This document shows, piece by piece, positions 42,739 through 52,739 of a stretch of 64,000 nucleotides of DNA. A program made the position numbers and the translations under genes. Source of the DNA: Rickettsia endosymbiont of Gonocerus acuteangulatus (lineage in GTDB: Bacteria > Pseudomonadota > Alphaproteobacteria > Rickettsiales > Rickettsiaceae); the NCBI RefSeq assembly GCF_964026435.1, contig NZ_OZ032147.1:744001-808000 (forward strand). Reading direction: 5' to 3'. Each line of letters starts with the position of its first letter. The stretch's first letter is position 1. The notes under the pieces are model-generated. The model was not told the origin of the DNA. It did no database searches and was given only the letters and a program-made list of their open reading frames with translations.

Positions 42739-44604
42739 ATGAAACCCCTAACTGCTAAGACTTACTTAATATTTCAAACAATCACTAGAATAGCTTTATG
42801 TGCTTATGCGTTATTCTATAAACAAGTTTCGTTTATAGAATTGCCGTTAATATTCATTTTCGGATTAATTAACGATTTTATTTCTGCGGCTTATTTTTTA
42901 CCTGAAATGTTAGTTTTAATATTGCTGGGAAACTTAGCATTATCAAGGTTTAGGCTAGTCTACACACCGCTTTGTTATTTATTTTACTGTGGTTTTATTT
43001 CCTCACTAATCTTTATTACAGCAGCTGAACTTACTTTTTGGGATGAGTTTGGGACTCGCTTTAATTTTATTGCCGTTGATTATCTAGTATATACTCATGA
43101 AATTATCGGCACAGTTAAAGAATCTATGCCTTATATAGAGATTATTAGTGGAATTCTAATAGTTAGTGCTATTACTACCTATATCTTGCGAAAAGCTGTT
43201 ATTGATGCAGCATATAATATAAATAGAAAATGCTGTTTAGCTTCAGCAATTATTCTAGCTGCAATTAGTTTTATTGCCTTTAAATTTTATAGCCCTGAAA
43301 AGCTAAATTTCCATTCTAATAAATATGCAGAAGAGCTTGCTAAAAACGGTCCTTATGAGATTTTTTCGGCTTATCTTAATAACAGTCTAAACTATAATAG
43401 TTTTTATCCTACTATTGATAATAATCAAGCTTTAAACATAGTACGTGATAGTTTACAAAATAATAGTGACAAATTCATAAATGATCACTCTATCGAGCGT
43501 ATTATTACCTCTAAAAATCTGAATAAGCAAAAATATAATGTAATCTTTATTACAGTAGAAAGTTTAAGTGCCAAATTCATGCAAAGCTTTGGCAATAGTG
43601 ATAATATCACACCTTACTTGGATGAATTAACAAATAAAAGTATGTTCTTCACTAATATTTATGCTACCGGTACAAGGACAGTGCGGGGACTTGAAGCTAT
43701 AACTTTATCAATTCCTCCAACTCCAGGCTCGTCAATAGTGCGTAGACCTGATAACCAGAATTTATTTAATATCGGCACTGTGTTTAGGAATCAAGGATAT
43801 AACACTAATTTTATCTTTGGTGGTTATAGCTATTTTGATAATTTACGTAATTATTTCGGCGGTAATCACTACAATATAATAGACCGTGGCAATTTAGCAT
43901 CTCACGAGATAAGCTTTGCAAATATATGGGGGGTAGCAGACGAGGATATCTTAAACAAGGTAATAGAGCAAGCTGATACAGATTATAAAGATGGTAAGCC
44001 GTTTTTCTCGTTAATTATGACTACCTCAAACCACCGACCTTATACTTTCCCTGATAATAGGATTGATTTACCATCAGGTGGTGGACGTAATGCAGCAGTT
44101 AAATATACCGATTATGCGATAAATAAGTTCTTAGAAACTGCTAAAACTAAAGAATGGTTTAACGATACTATCTTTGTTATTACTGCCGATCATTGTGCTT
44201 CAAGTGCCGGTAAAACGGAGCTACCTGTAGAGAAATATCATATACCACTAATTATCTATGCACCACAAATATTGAAACCAAAAAAAATAGATAATCTAGC
44301 AAGTCAAATAGATATAGCCCCAACGATTTTCGGTTTGCTTGGCTTTGAATATAAAAGCAAATTATGGGGGCAGGATATAATAAATAATCCAGCAAATAGA
44401 GCTTTTATTAGCACTTATCAGTTACTAGGCTTTTTAAAAGACGATAAGCTAGTAATTTTAAGCCCTAAACTACAGCCAAAAACCTATATATTATTAGGAG
44501 AAGAAAAAGAAGAGATACCAAACTCTATTAACCTTACCGAGGAAGCTATTAGCTTTTACCAAACCGCTTATGATTTTTATGTGCAGGGGAAACTGGTAGA
44601 GTGA
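42739..44604 (+). CDS. LtaS-like sulfatase-superfamily membrane phosphotransferase
   Basis: The 621-residue protein has about five N-terminal membrane segments (within 1-185) and an extracytoplasmic alkaline-phosphatase-fold domain. VIFITVESLSAKFM carries the metal-binding Glu, YATGTRTVRGLEAI the nucleophile Thr region, and the C-terminal metal site is VITADHCASSAG. MTTSNHRPYTFPD is also typical. Relatives transfer glycerol phosphate (LtaS, MdoB) or phosphoethanolamine. Substrate in Rickettsia is unknown; periplasmic glucan or lipid A decoration are possibilities. It is 50 bases after ftsK. Confidence 0.85.
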   Translation: MKPLTAKTYLIFQTITRIALCAYALFYKQVSFIELPLIFIFGLINDFISAAYFLPEMLVLILLGNLALSRFRLVYTPLCYLFYCGFISSLIFITAAELTFWDEFGTRFNFIAVDYLVYTHEIIGTVKESMPYIEIISGILIVSAITTYILRKAVIDAAYNINRKCCLASAIILAAISFIAFKFYSPEKLNFHSNKYAEELAKNGPYEIFSAYLNNSLNYNSFYPTIDNNQALNIVRDSLQNNSDKFINDHSIERIITSKNLNKQKYNVIFITVESLSAKFMQSFGNSDNITPYLDELTNKSMFFTNIYATGTRTVRGLEAITLSIPPTPGSSIVRRPDNQNLFNIGTVFRNQGYNTNFIFGGYSYFDNLRNYFGGNHYNIIDRGNLASHEISFANIWGVADEDILNKVIEQADTDYKDGKPFFSLIMTTSNHRPYTFPDNRIDLPSGGGRNAAVKYTDYAINKFLETAKTKEWFNDTIFVITADHCASSAGKTELPVEKYHIPLIIYAPQILKPKKIDNLASQIDIAPTIFGLLGFEYKSKLWGQDIINNPANRAFISTYQLLGFLKDDKLVILSPKLQPKTYILLGEEKEEIPNSINLTEEAISFYQTAYDFYVQGKLVE

Positions 44605-44790
44605 AAGCCTTGCGTGCGTGGCTTATTTGTCATCCCATGGCTTGGGAACTAGATCCAGAAAATAATAAAAAATACTAATTTTATTAGTATTTTTAACTGG
44701 AACCCGTGAATAAATCACGGGATGACAGGGGAAAATGATCCACGCAGGCAAGCCTTAAGCGGGAATGACACAGAACAACATTTTTACCTA
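44605..44790. repeat. Palindromic-repeat spacer
   Basis: The spacer holds GTCATCCCATGGCTTGGGAAC, an AT palindrome (ACTAATTTTATTAGT) and GTGAATAAATCACGGGATGAC. It is the same family as the spacer at 32283-32400. Confidence 0.68.
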
Positions 44791-44805
44791 TTTTAGGTTA
44801 GTTTT

Positions 44806-45862
44806 TTAGAAGTTTAGTTTAAGTCTTAAAGTACCACTTTGTGCATGGTATTTTTTAGCAAAGTTAAGACCATAATGTACTCCGTACTCTATATTACCTT
44901 TCTTAACTACTACACCTGCTCCTAGATCATATAACATTTTAGTAGCTTTAGGGGTTTGTACTGGTAATGGCTCGTTAATACCATTAAGCTCTGCAACGAT
45001 TGCTGGTGTTTTACCACTAAAGTCGTAATTAATAAACGCATGGGCTTGGGTCTAATTATGAAGTCATCCTTATAGAATGTCGTCTTAATTTCATCTCCAA
45101 GTATTCCCTCAACTTTATTATATTGACGCTTCTTAATAGTTAAGTTTTGGAAAGTAGTACCCTGCTCTTGATATCCGGAATCTTTAATTCTAGTGAATCT
45201 TAGACCTACCATTGGTGCAAGAGAACTATCTTTCCATAAGTAATTATAACCACCAACTACTTGAGCACTATAAGAAGTTGAGTTGTATTTACCATACGCA
45301 TTCTCAGTACCATCTACAGTACCACGAACTCATTAGTCTTAATTCTACTACGTGAATAGGTGGTTATACCCTCTATAAATAGATTATCTGCAAAATTGTA
45401 TAATCCGTATACAGAACCCATATTAGTTTCGACTTTTGTAACATTACCAGATTTTGAATCTTTATAACGTAACTTTGTATCGATTCTAGTATAAGCAGCA
45501 CCAAGGACTATATTATCATTTATAACAGTATCAACACCGACTGATCCACCCTCAGATTTAGCTGTATAACCACTAAATCCGTCTCTTAGAGCTTTCTGCA
45601 CTGCTTTTCCGTAATATGGACATATCCATACACCGTAAACATTACCGGTATTATAATCATCACAATCACCACCTCCGACTGCTGCACCACGTTTACGTGA
45701 ATCAGCTTCTTCCGCATCAGGGCTAGTACCGTCTGCATTTTTAACAGCTTCCATTCTCTTATTGATTTCTTGATTACCCATGTTAGCATTATCTTTAGCA
45801 GCATTAAATCCATCATTAGCATTAGAACGACTTATTCCGCTATTTGAACTTCCGCCATTACC
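44806..45862 (-). pseudogene. Sca-type autotransporter beta-barrel, truncated and frameshifted
   Basis: The minus strand encodes the translocator barrel of a rickettsial surface cell antigen: GVWICPYYGKAVQKALRDGF, SEGGSVGVDTVINDNIVLGA, MGSVYGLYNFADNLFIEGIT, then SYSAQVVGGYNYLWKDSSLA in another phase, LAPMVGLRFTRIKDSGYQEQ, and a final phase with MLYDLGAGVVVKKGNIEYGV to GTLRLKLNF ending in aromatic Phe. Frameshifts are near 45330 and 45050. The passenger is missing, cut by an IS30 end at about 45863. Which Sca it was cannot be told from the barrel by eye. Confidence 0.85.
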
Positions 45863-45981
45863 GCGGAAAATGCAAGGACTAAGTAGAACAAAACCTATAA
45901 ATTTTCTGCCCAAATTTCATTGGGGGTTTTATAACCAAAAATCTTTCTTGGCATGTTATTTAAAATCTCAGCAACATTGTC

Positions 45982-47307
45982 GAGTCTTTCTAATTAAGTG
46001 TGTAAATTTTTCATAGGGCTTAAATTCTACCTTCAAATTTTATCAAAAAGTGAGCCATAGCTGCGTTCCAGTTTGGAATCGGCATAGCCCATTTCTTGGT
46101 CATATAATCAATTGCCAAATATAAGGTCTTAAAAACGGCATTATCATTTGGAAAAACCCGTTTATTCTTGGTAACCTTACGTAATTGGCTATTGACAGAT
46201 TCTACACTATTCGTTGTGTATATTACTTTCCTTATCGCCCCAGGGTATCCTAGAAAAACCATTAAATTTTCCCAATGAACATACCAAGATTTAGCAATTT
46301 GTGGATACTGTTTACTCCATTTAGCTTCAAAAGATTCTAAAGCAAGATGTGCTTCTTCCTCTGTGCTAGCAGTATAAATAGGCTTTAAATCAGCCGCTAA
46401 TTCTTTTCGGTCTTTATATGATACATATTTTAAACTATTTCTAATCTGATGTACAATACATAATTGATGTTCGGTTTTCGGAAAAACTGCCTCTATCGCC
46501 TCAGACATACCGGTTAAATTATCACTGCAAGCAATAAGCATGTCTTGCATACCTCTGTTCTTCATCTCAGTAAAATTACCAAGCCAAAATTTTGCTCCTT
46601 CATTTTCACTGATCCACAATCCTAAAATATCCTTCCTGCCAGATAAATCAATACCTAATGCTACATATACAGACTTATTGATAATTCGTTTATCTTGACG
46701 TACTTTTACTACTAAACAGTCAAAAAATACTATAGCATATACTCGATCCAATGGTCGGCTTTGCCATATCTTGACATCCTCAATTACATCATCAGTAATT
46801 TGACTTATCAAACTTTCGCTAACGTCAGCTCCATACAATTCTTGCATTTGAATCTTAATATCAGATAAGCTCATTCCTTTAGCGTATAACGATATTATTT
46901 TATCATCAAATCCTTCAATACGTCTTTGACGCTTTGGAATTAATGCAGGTTCAAATGTACTACTTCTATCCCTTGGAACCTCAATCTCTATAACTCCATT
47001 ATTTGTTACTAGATTCTTTACATTCTTACCATTACGAACATTATCACTATCAGTATGACAATATTTATCATATCCTAAGTGATTATTCATCTCTGACTGC
47101 AATGCCTTCTCTACAAGCCGTTTGGTTAATTGCTTTAATAAACCATCCTCTTTAAGTAATGTTGATATATCTGTATCATTATTTATTAATAAATCTATCG
47201 CTTGATTCATTGCTTCATTTTGTTTTTGGCTCATATAATTTCTCCTTTTGTTATATTATATTTTTATATAACCTTTGAGAAATTCCCACACTTATTTGGA
47301 CAGAGCC
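45982..47307 (-). mobile_element. IS256 family element, copy 2 (1326 bp)
   Basis: Same ends as copy 1, with an 8-bp target duplication ACATTGTC at 45974-45981 and 47308-47315, inside the IS30 transposase gene. Confidence 0.95.
46020..47234 (-). CDS. IS256 family transposase (copy 2)
   Basis: The 404-residue protein is intact and nearly identical to the copy at 13528-14742, with FFDCLVVKV, ACSDNLTGM and TTNSVESVNSQLRK. It starts MSQKQNEAMN after AAAGGAG. Confidence 0.95.
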   Translation of the reverse strand: MSQKQNEAMNQAIDLLINNDTDISTLLKEDGLLKQLTKRLVEKALQSEMNNHLGYDKYCHTDSDNVRNGKNVKNLVTNNGVIEIEVPRDRSSTFEPALIPKRQRRIEGFDDKIISLYAKGMSLSDIKIQMQELYGADVSESLISQITDDVIEDVKIWQSRPLDRVYAIVFFDCLVVKVRQDKRIINKSVYVALGIDLSGRKDILGLWISENEGAKFWLGNFTEMKNRGMQDMLIACSDNLTGMSEAIEAVFPKTEHQLCIVHQIRNSLKYVSYKDRKELAADLKPIYTASTEEEAHLALESFEAKWSKQYPQIAKSWYVHWENLMVFLGYPGAIRKVIYTTNSVESVNSQLRKVTKNKRVFPNDNAVFKTLYLAIDYMTKKWAMPIPNWNAAMAHFLIKFEGRI

Positions 47308-48034
47308 ACATTGTCAAGACCTCTTTGTGTAACGGTAGTAATATCTGTATTTTTAGGTAAAATTCTATGAATCATAGAATTCATTTTTTCCACTAATGCT
47401 TTTTGTCTAGGGCGGTATGGATCACAAAAGAAAGTTTGAAACCCAGATAGTCTATAGGCAACATGCCCCACAAACTCTTTGCCATTATCCATAGTAATAG
47501 TCTTTCTCACACTATTTGGAAGAGTTTTTATCTTTCTTAAAAAACCATTGGTAACTGTTGTAGCTCTCTTGGAGTTATTCAGCACTAAAATAATCTTTTG
47601 ACTCTTTATTATCCATCAGTGCACCAATATTCATACTTTGATTACCTTTATGAAATGTAAGATCTGCCTCAAAATTCCCTACTTCTACCTTTTTCGTAGC
47701 TATTGCATCACGCTGATGTATTGAGATCCTTTGTGGTATAATGATCCTTTGACGCCTCTTTCCTCTTTCTTGCCTTTTATATCTTTTAGAAGGTAAATAG
47801 CTATATAACTTTAATTTAGCTGCTACTGCAGAAGTGTAAACAAATCTATATATACTTTCTGTACTGATACACAAAGCTGTATTTTTGTCTAGTTTTAACT
47901 TTCCGGCTATAGCATCCGGCGAGACCATTTCTTGCGAATCATAGCATTTTTAATATAATCTAACAACATAGGGTGAAAATACTATAAGTAAGTAGAACAG
48001 AACCTATTTAAAATAATAAGATTTTAAATAGGTA

Positions 48035-48286
48035 ATGATGAACAGAAAATATAGACACTTATCTCGAGAAGAGAGATATGAGATAAAAAGAATGTATGAC
48101 CTAGGAGTCAGTATTAATAAGATAGCACAACATCTTACGAGGTCTAAAAGCACTATTAGTATGGAGCTAAAAAGAAATAAGGTAAAAGATAAGTATATGC
48201 CTTGTGTTGCTCAGGAAAAATATGAAAACAGGATGTATCAGCAAGAGTTATTAAAAATAGAAAAGAACCCTATGTTGTTAGATTAT
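48035..48286 (+). pseudogene. IS30 transposase N-terminal part, inverted relative to its C-terminal part
   Basis: The frame encodes MMNRKYRHLSREERYEIKRM to LLKIEKNPMLLDY and is then cut by the IS701-like element at 48287. Its natural continuation (IKNAMIRKKWS) is on the opposite strand at 47972. Confidence 0.9.
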
Positions 48287-49396
48287 CAAAACTTACGCTA
48301 TGTTTGGTTCTAAATATCGTAAAGATGGAGAACGCAGCTGTTGTTGCATATAGTCATCTAAAAGCCCTAACTTTATTTGGTAAACCGTTTTACCGATTGT
48401 ATTTGCAGTCCTTTTGAGAAATGCCCAAACTAAAAATGCACAACTAATATGATTACGTTGAATATGCTGTTTCCTGCATTGACAACGTTCTATCCCAGTA
48501 AGTTGCTTAATTTCTCTGTGCATGCTCTCAATTACCCATCGAAAGCCACACTCATCTTGTGCAGCTTTAGAAGATTTGTGAGTTTTGTTATTGGTAACAA
48601 CATACTCAACTCTGTTGGTAGAAACAGTAAATTTAAACAAATTAACATGCTTATTTTTAGCAAAGCCTTTTATATGAATCTCTACTCCATGTCTGATCTC
48701 TTCATCTGAAAATGTCAACTCTTTTACAGCTTTATAAGGTTTAGAATCGTGTGTTTTACTAACGTTTCTATTGGCTTTAATAGGGGCATAATAATATTTC
48801 CCCAGAGAGTCAACATGTTGCATAATTTTGTGTGTAGAATACCATGTGTCAAAAAGTACTGTTTGAAAAGGAATCTTCTTGCTATAAACAGCATTATTTA
48901 ACATGTTTAATAGGTGTTCTAGTTTTGTTGCTCCATCATGATCAGGTGCAAAAATTCGATAATCTATTACCCAAAACTTATTAATATCAGGGTTATAATA
49001 TACCAGACTCACTACTCCTATACCTTTAGTAACTCTACCTGTAGCTCCACTGTACTGCGATCTTGCAATTTCTATTTGCTTCGTATTCCTTTTATTTAAA
49101 ACCGTATCATCAAATATTGTATATCCATTAGATGAAAAAATAACATCATTCTTGATGTGTTCCCATAACAAAGAAGGTGTATATTTTTCATTCCTTAAAA
49201 ATCTATTAATAACATCATGACTACATTTCTTTGCATGTTCAGCGTAGTAGGTTAAACTATAATTCTTTTGGCTAACTATTAAAAATTGACAATAATCTGT
49301 CCTATTAATTGGTATTGCTTGCAACTTTATCTTCTTTGACATGTTTAATTATTTTTACAATAATTTATCACTTTTTTACTCATAGCGTAAGTTTTG
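48287..49396 (-). mobile_element. IS701-like element copy 4, complete (1110 bp)
   Basis: Complete CAAAACTTACGCTATG ends. The flanks TTAT and TAAA do not match, so recombination has probably replaced one side. Confidence 0.92.
48293..49342 (-). CDS. IS701/IS4-like DDE transposase (copy 4)
   Basis: This is an intact 349-residue transposase with the same catalytic motifs as 20477-21526. Small changes (MSKKIKLQ for MSKRIKLQ, KQHIQRNHISC for KQRIQRNHISW) leave motifs unaffected. Confidence 0.88.
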   Translation of the reverse strand: MSKKIKLQAIPINRTDYCQFLIVSQKNYSLTYYAEHAKKCSHDVINRFLRNEKYTPSLLWEHIKNDVIFSSNGYTIFDDTVLNKRNTKQIEIARSQYSGATGRVTKGIGVVSLVYYNPDINKFWVIDYRIFAPDHDGATKLEHLLNMLNNAVYSKKIPFQTVLFDTWYSTHKIMQHVDSLGKYYYAPIKANRNVSKTHDSKPYKAVKELTFSDEEIRHGVEIHIKGFAKNKHVNLFKFTVSTNRVEYVVTNNKTHKSSKAAQDECGFRWVIESMHREIKQLTGIERCQCRKQHIQRNHISCAFLVWAFLKRTANTIGKTVYQIKLGLLDDYMQQQLRSPSLRYLEPNIA

Positions 49397-49459
49397 TAAA
49401 AATAATTTGATTAATATGAATAATTGTTTTAATTTGATTATAGTATAGATCGGGAGTCG

Positions 49460-49555
49460 TCATTGCGAGGAGCGTAGCGACGAAGCAATCTCATGAAAGA
49501 AATATAAAATTCCTAAGATTGCCGCGTCAATGCGTTGCCTCTCCTCGCAATGACA
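49460..49555. repeat. Palindromic repeat, complete copy
   Basis: The arms are GTCATTGCGAGGAGCGTAGC and CCTCTCCTCGCAATGAC, about 95 bp in all, with CAATCTCATGAAA/TCCTAAGATTG as the inner stem. It lies just upstream of the dioxygenase-like gene. Confidence 0.85.
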
Positions 49556-49584
49556 AAAAATAACAAAAAATAAAGTGGTGAAAA

Positions 49585-50211
49585 GTGAAAAAATTTATAT
49601 TTTGTTTTTTATGTTTTTGGACATTAAATATATTTGCTGCTTCCAAGGGCTATCCTAATAAGCTTAATCGTTGTAAAATTACAAGAAATATATTTAATGA
49701 TTATGAACCAAAAGTTTTTGAGCCTACCAATAATTTATTACGTAAGACAGGGCAGATATCTAGATTTTATGGTGAAAAAATCATAATTAAAGGAATAGTA
49801 CTGGATCAGAATTGTGTACCAGTTGCAGATGCTAAAGTTTATTTATGGCAAGCAGGTAGTGGTGGTAAATATCCTTATGAACCTTTAAAAACACGTGTTG
49901 ATAAAAGAAGATTTACCGGTAAAAAAGATTTTAGTTTTACTGGTAGCGGTATTGCTACTACTAATAATAAAGGGGAATATTACTTTGTCAGCATGTTACC
50001 TTATAAATCTGCTGGTAATTTAAAAAGTGTCAATATAAGAGTAGAACATCCAGATCTTAAAACATTAGAAACACGTTTAGATCTATCTAATAAAAATATA
50101 TGTAGTAATGAATGTGGTGAGATTAAACCCGCTTTGGTTGAGCCTCAACAACATCTGAAATCATTTTGTTTTGACTTAGTATTACAGGGTACGACTCTTA
50201 AAAGATATTGA
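49585..50211 (+). CDS. Secreted intradiol-dioxygenase-like protein, iron ligands altered
   Basis: The 208-residue protein has a signal peptide ([19 protein letters not shown], cleavage about residue 19). The body resembles intradiol ring-cleavage dioxygenases: [48 protein letters not shown]. The usual HIHF iron-ligand motif is replaced (AHIHFRV aligned to KSVNIRV), so both histidine ligands are absent. Catalytic dioxygenase activity is therefore doubtful and a structural or adhesive role is possible. The start is GTG at 49585, before the signal sequence. Confidence 0.7.
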   Translation: MKKFIFCFLCFWTLNIFAASKGYPNKLNRCKITRNIFNDYEPKVFEPTNNLLRKTGQISRFYGEKIIIKGIVLDQNCVPVADAKVYLWQAGSGGKYPYEPLKTRVDKRRFTGKKDFSFTGSGIATTNNKGEYYFVSMLPYKSAGNLKSVNIRVEHPDLKTLETRLDLSNKNICSNECGEIKPALVEPQQHLKSFCFDLVLQGTTLKRY

Positions 50212-50214
50212 TAT

Positions 50215-50320
50215 CTGTCATGAGCTACGCAACTGTAAGGGGTGTGGCAATCTCATGAAACAATACTAAATTCCTGAGATTGCTTCGTCAATTACTTTGT
50301 AATTTCCTCGCAATGACGTC
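50215..50320. repeat. Palindromic repeat between dioxygenase-like and TlpA-like genes
   Basis: The second arm (CTGAGATTGCTTCGTCAATT to CCTCGCAATGACG) is complete; the first arm is degraded. The open frame of the following gene runs through it but probably does not start in it. Confidence 0.75.
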
Positions 50321-50435
50321 ATTGTCATCAGTCGGTGGTTCTAAAGTTTTTTTTATGCCGCAGCTACATAACATAGTGCATAGAAGTAAAAGTACAACGA
50401 AACCAAATTTTTTCATTACAATAATAAATTATTTT

Positions 50436-51131
50436 ATGGGTTTAAGTAATTATAATAAATATTTTTTGACCATTACAGTATTTTTATTATTAATAATATT
50501 TTTTACTTCTAAAATTTATGCAAATCCTAAGAATGGCTCTAATGTTCCTGATGATATAATTTTTTTTGATGAAGAAAAAAATCAATATTCTCTTGATCAG
50601 TTCGAGGGAAAAACTATATTATTAGTATTTTGGGCTACTTGGAGTGCTAATTGTGTAAAAGAGATGCCCGATCTTGATACATTACAGAAAGATTTTAGGA
50701 AGCTGCCTTTCTCAGTGATTCCGGTTTCAGAAGATTATCAAGACGTAAAAGTTATTATGGAGTATTATAAAAGTTACCAGATAAGATATTTACCGATTTA
50801 TCAAGATTATAGAAATCAGCTATTTAAGGCTTTAGGAGTAATTAGTTTACCTACAAGCATATTAATAGATCCAAATGGTAAAATAGTAACTAGTTTTATT
50901 GGTAATACTAATTGGTATGATGAAAAAATTAGGGAAACTATTTTATCTGCTATACCAGGAAATTATCCAGAACCTAAAAATAGCTATAATGGGCAATCTT
51001 TGAATAAACCAGCAAAACCTTTGCAGCCTATAAAAAAAGGAACAGTAAAAGACCTAATAAATCCTTTAGAAGCACCTGCTGAAGAAGCATCAAAAGATAA
51101 CAATGAGCAAGATAATGAACGAAGTAAATAA
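50436..51131 (+). CDS. TlpA-like thioredoxin-fold protein with a single active-site cysteine
   Basis: From the ATG at 50436 the protein has an N-terminal membrane anchor (YFLTITVFLLLIIFFTSKIY), then a TlpA/ResA-like thioredoxin domain: YSLDQFEGKTILLVFWATWS, then ANCVKEMPDLDTLQ, and the cis-Pro loop SLPTSILIDPNGKIV. The CxxC motif reads SANC, so the first, nucleophilic Cys is Ser. It would face the periplasm. A Pro/Lys/Glu-rich tail follows. The frame is open from 50280, and an ATG at 50355 is an alternative start; upstream codons overlap a palindromic repeat. It overlaps the sppA-like gene by up to 29 bases. Confidence 0.75.
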   Translation: MGLSNYNKYFLTITVFLLLIIFFTSKIYANPKNGSNVPDDIIFFDEEKNQYSLDQFEGKTILLVFWATWSANCVKEMPDLDTLQKDFRKLPFSVIPVSEDYQDVKVIMEYYKSYQIRYLPIYQDYRNQLFKALGVISLPTSILIDPNGKIVTSFIGNTNWYDEKIRETILSAIPGNYPEPKNSYNGQSLNKPAKPLQPIKKGTVKDLINPLEAPAEEASKDNNEQDNERSK

Positions 51132-52029
51132 ATCAACTATTGCGAATGCAGAGTTTGAACCAATAATAGCTAAACCTCAGATAAGTAAATTAGAGCAATT
51201 ATTTGCTTCGATCTTTGGTAATTCTAAAGAAGTAGTTGCCGTTTTACGTTTAAACGGCGTTATAGGTAAAGTTAGTACTGTGCAGTCAGGGCTTACTTTA
51301 GAATCATTAAACGAGCTAATAGAAAAAGCTTTTAAAATAAAAAAGCTAAAAGCTTTGTGCCTTATTATCAACTCCCCAGGTGGATCGCCTGTACAATCGG
51401 AACTTATTGCAAAACGTATTCGCACGCTTGCTAAAGAACACAAAATCAAAATTTATAGCTTTATAGAAGATATGGCAGCATCGGGCGGCTATTGGCTAGC
51501 TTGTGCTGGTGATCAAATATATGCTTTGCATAGCTCGATTATAGGTAGTATCGGTGTAGTCTCAAGTGGCTTTGGCTTTCATGAAGCAATTAATAAGCTT
51601 GGAATAGAAAGAAGAGTCTATACAGAAGGGAAAAATAAATCAGTTTTAGATCCTTTCAAACCTATTAATAAAGAGGATGTAAAAATTATTAAAGATCTAC
51701 AAAAGCAAGTTTATGAACATTTTGTTGATTATGTAAAAACAAGAAGAGTCGGTAAATTAACTCAACAAGACGATATTTTATTTAATGGTGAATTCTGGGC
51801 AGGACGAACGGCTCTTGATTATGGTTTAATTGATGACCTGGGCGATATGTATAGTACTATGAAAGCTAAATTTGGTGATAATATTAAATTTCAGTATCTT
51901 TGTGCTAAACAGCCATGGATTAAAAAGAAGCTTGGTATGGCAAGTAAAATACTAACTGATAATTTTGCTGATTCCTTAATTAATGCAATTGAAAATAAGA
52001 TTATTAACGATAAATTTGATATAAAGTAA
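51103..52029 (+). CDS. sppA: Signal peptide peptidase SppA-like, S49 family
   Basis: The 308-residue protein has the S49 core: [15 protein letters not shown] at the start, [20 protein letters not shown], the serine motif [35 protein letters not shown] and the [13 protein letters not shown] segment bearing the likely catalytic lysine. It is of SohB/short SppA length, one protease domain. ATGs at 51103 and 51115 are both possible. It overlaps the TlpA-like gene and is one base before dut, so the cluster is probably co-transcribed. Its role is degradation of cleaved signal peptides or membrane stubs (family knowledge). Confidence 0.85.
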   Translation: MSKIMNEVNKSTIANAEFEPIIAKPQISKLEQLFASIFGNSKEVVAVLRLNGVIGKVSTVQSGLTLESLNELIEKAFKIKKLKALCLIINSPGGSPVQSELIAKRIRTLAKEHKIKIYSFIEDMAASGGYWLACAGDQIYALHSSIIGSIGVVSSGFGFHEAINKLGIERRVYTEGKNKSVLDPFKPINKEDVKIIKDLQKQVYEHFVDYVKTRRVGKLTQQDDILFNGEFWAGRTALDYGLIDDLGDMYSTMKAKFGDNIKFQYLCAKQPWIKKKLGMASKILTDNFADSLINAIENKIINDKFDIK

Positions 52030-52030
52030 C

Positions 52031-52483
52031 ATGACTATAACACAAGTTAAAATTAAGAAATTAGATAATTTTTTTGGCAAATTGCCAGAATACGCTACGG
52101 ATCATAGTGCTGGTATGGATTTAACAGCAGCAAACGAGCAACCTATAACTATAAAAGCAGGTGAGATACAGCTAATTCCAACCGGTATAGCTATTGCACT
52201 ACCGGAATTATTCGAAGCACAAATAAGACCACGTTCGGGTCTTGCCGCCAAAAATGGCATTACAGTTGCTAATTCCCCTGGTACTATTGATGCTGATTAT
52301 CGTGGTGAGATAAAAGTTATTCTTATTAATTTAGGCAAAGATGATTTTGTTATAGAAAAAGGTATGAGAATTGCTCAAATGGTAATATCAAAATATGAGC
52401 GTATATCATGGAAAGAAAGCGAAACTCTTGAAGAGACTGCAAGAGGTAGTGGTGGCTTCGGTTCTACAGGAGTATACCTTTGA
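52031..52483 (+). CDS. dut: dUTP diphosphatase
   Basis: Dut hydrolyses dUTP to dUMP, limiting uracil in DNA and feeding thymidylate synthesis. The 150-residue protein shows all five trimeric dUTPase motifs: [42 protein letters not shown] and [11 protein letters not shown]. Length is normal. It follows the sppA-like gene with a one-base gap. Confidence 0.96.
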   Translation: MTITQVKIKKLDNFFGKLPEYATDHSAGMDLTAANEQPITIKAGEIQLIPTGIAIALPELFEAQIRPRSGLAAKNGITVANSPGTIDADYRGEIKVILINLGKDDFVIEKGMRIAQMVISKYERISWKESETLEETARGSGGFGSTGVYL

Positions 52484-52715
52484 TACTTCAAGATTTGGTA
52501 CATATTCGATGAACTTGAAAAATTGGCTACGTCGTCTTTGTAGCCTTTCACGTATTACTTATACGCTCCGTTCCTCGGTCTACAGACTTCTTGCTCTTTT
52601 TCAAGTTGATCTTCATATAAGTCAAATTTTGGGATTCGTCTTTGCTCACGTAGTTTATCTATGTTCCGCAGACTCACCGCTTATTTGACTTACCAACTTT
52701 TAAAGTATCTGTGGT
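52484..52715. repeat. Palindromic repeat between dut and tsaB
   Basis: The element carries GAAAAATTGGCTACGTCGTC and AGACTTCTTGCTC, the reverse of the repeat upstream of yidC, and is followed by AAGTCAAATTTTGGGATTCG to CTTATTTGACTT, a second inverted pair. A 97-residue frame across it is incidental. Confidence 0.75.
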
Positions 52716-52739
52716 ATATAAATTTAGTCATTATAACTC

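Larger units (their letters stand above)
45891..47972 (-). pseudogene. IS30 transposase C-terminal part, frameshifted, split by IS256
   Basis: Codons for IKNAMIRKK onwards are on this strand, with two small indels compared with the intact copy: an extra GA at about 47922 (WSPDAIAG) and an altered DKKESKD near 47606. The gene is then interrupted by IS256 after RGLDNVA. The catalytic residues are present but spread over several frames. Confidence 0.9.
45863..48286 (-). mobile_element. IS30 copy 2, split by IS256 and internally inverted
   Basis: The C-terminal part lies on the minus strand (45863-45981 and 47308-47972). The N-terminal part, with its terminal repeat GAAAATACTATAAGTAAG, lies on the plus strand at 47973-48286. 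The two arms share CCCTATGTTGTTAGATTA at the breakpoint. The intact order is seen at 57879-58944. Confidence 0.85.

Noticed and set aside
45314-45913. Autotransporter start at [11 protein letters not shown]
   Set aside because: Those residues come from the IS30 end, so the coding remnant was started at about 45862 instead.
52395-52688. 97-residue frame overlapping the end of dut
   Set aside because: It overlaps dut out of frame and then runs through a palindromic repeat; not a gene.
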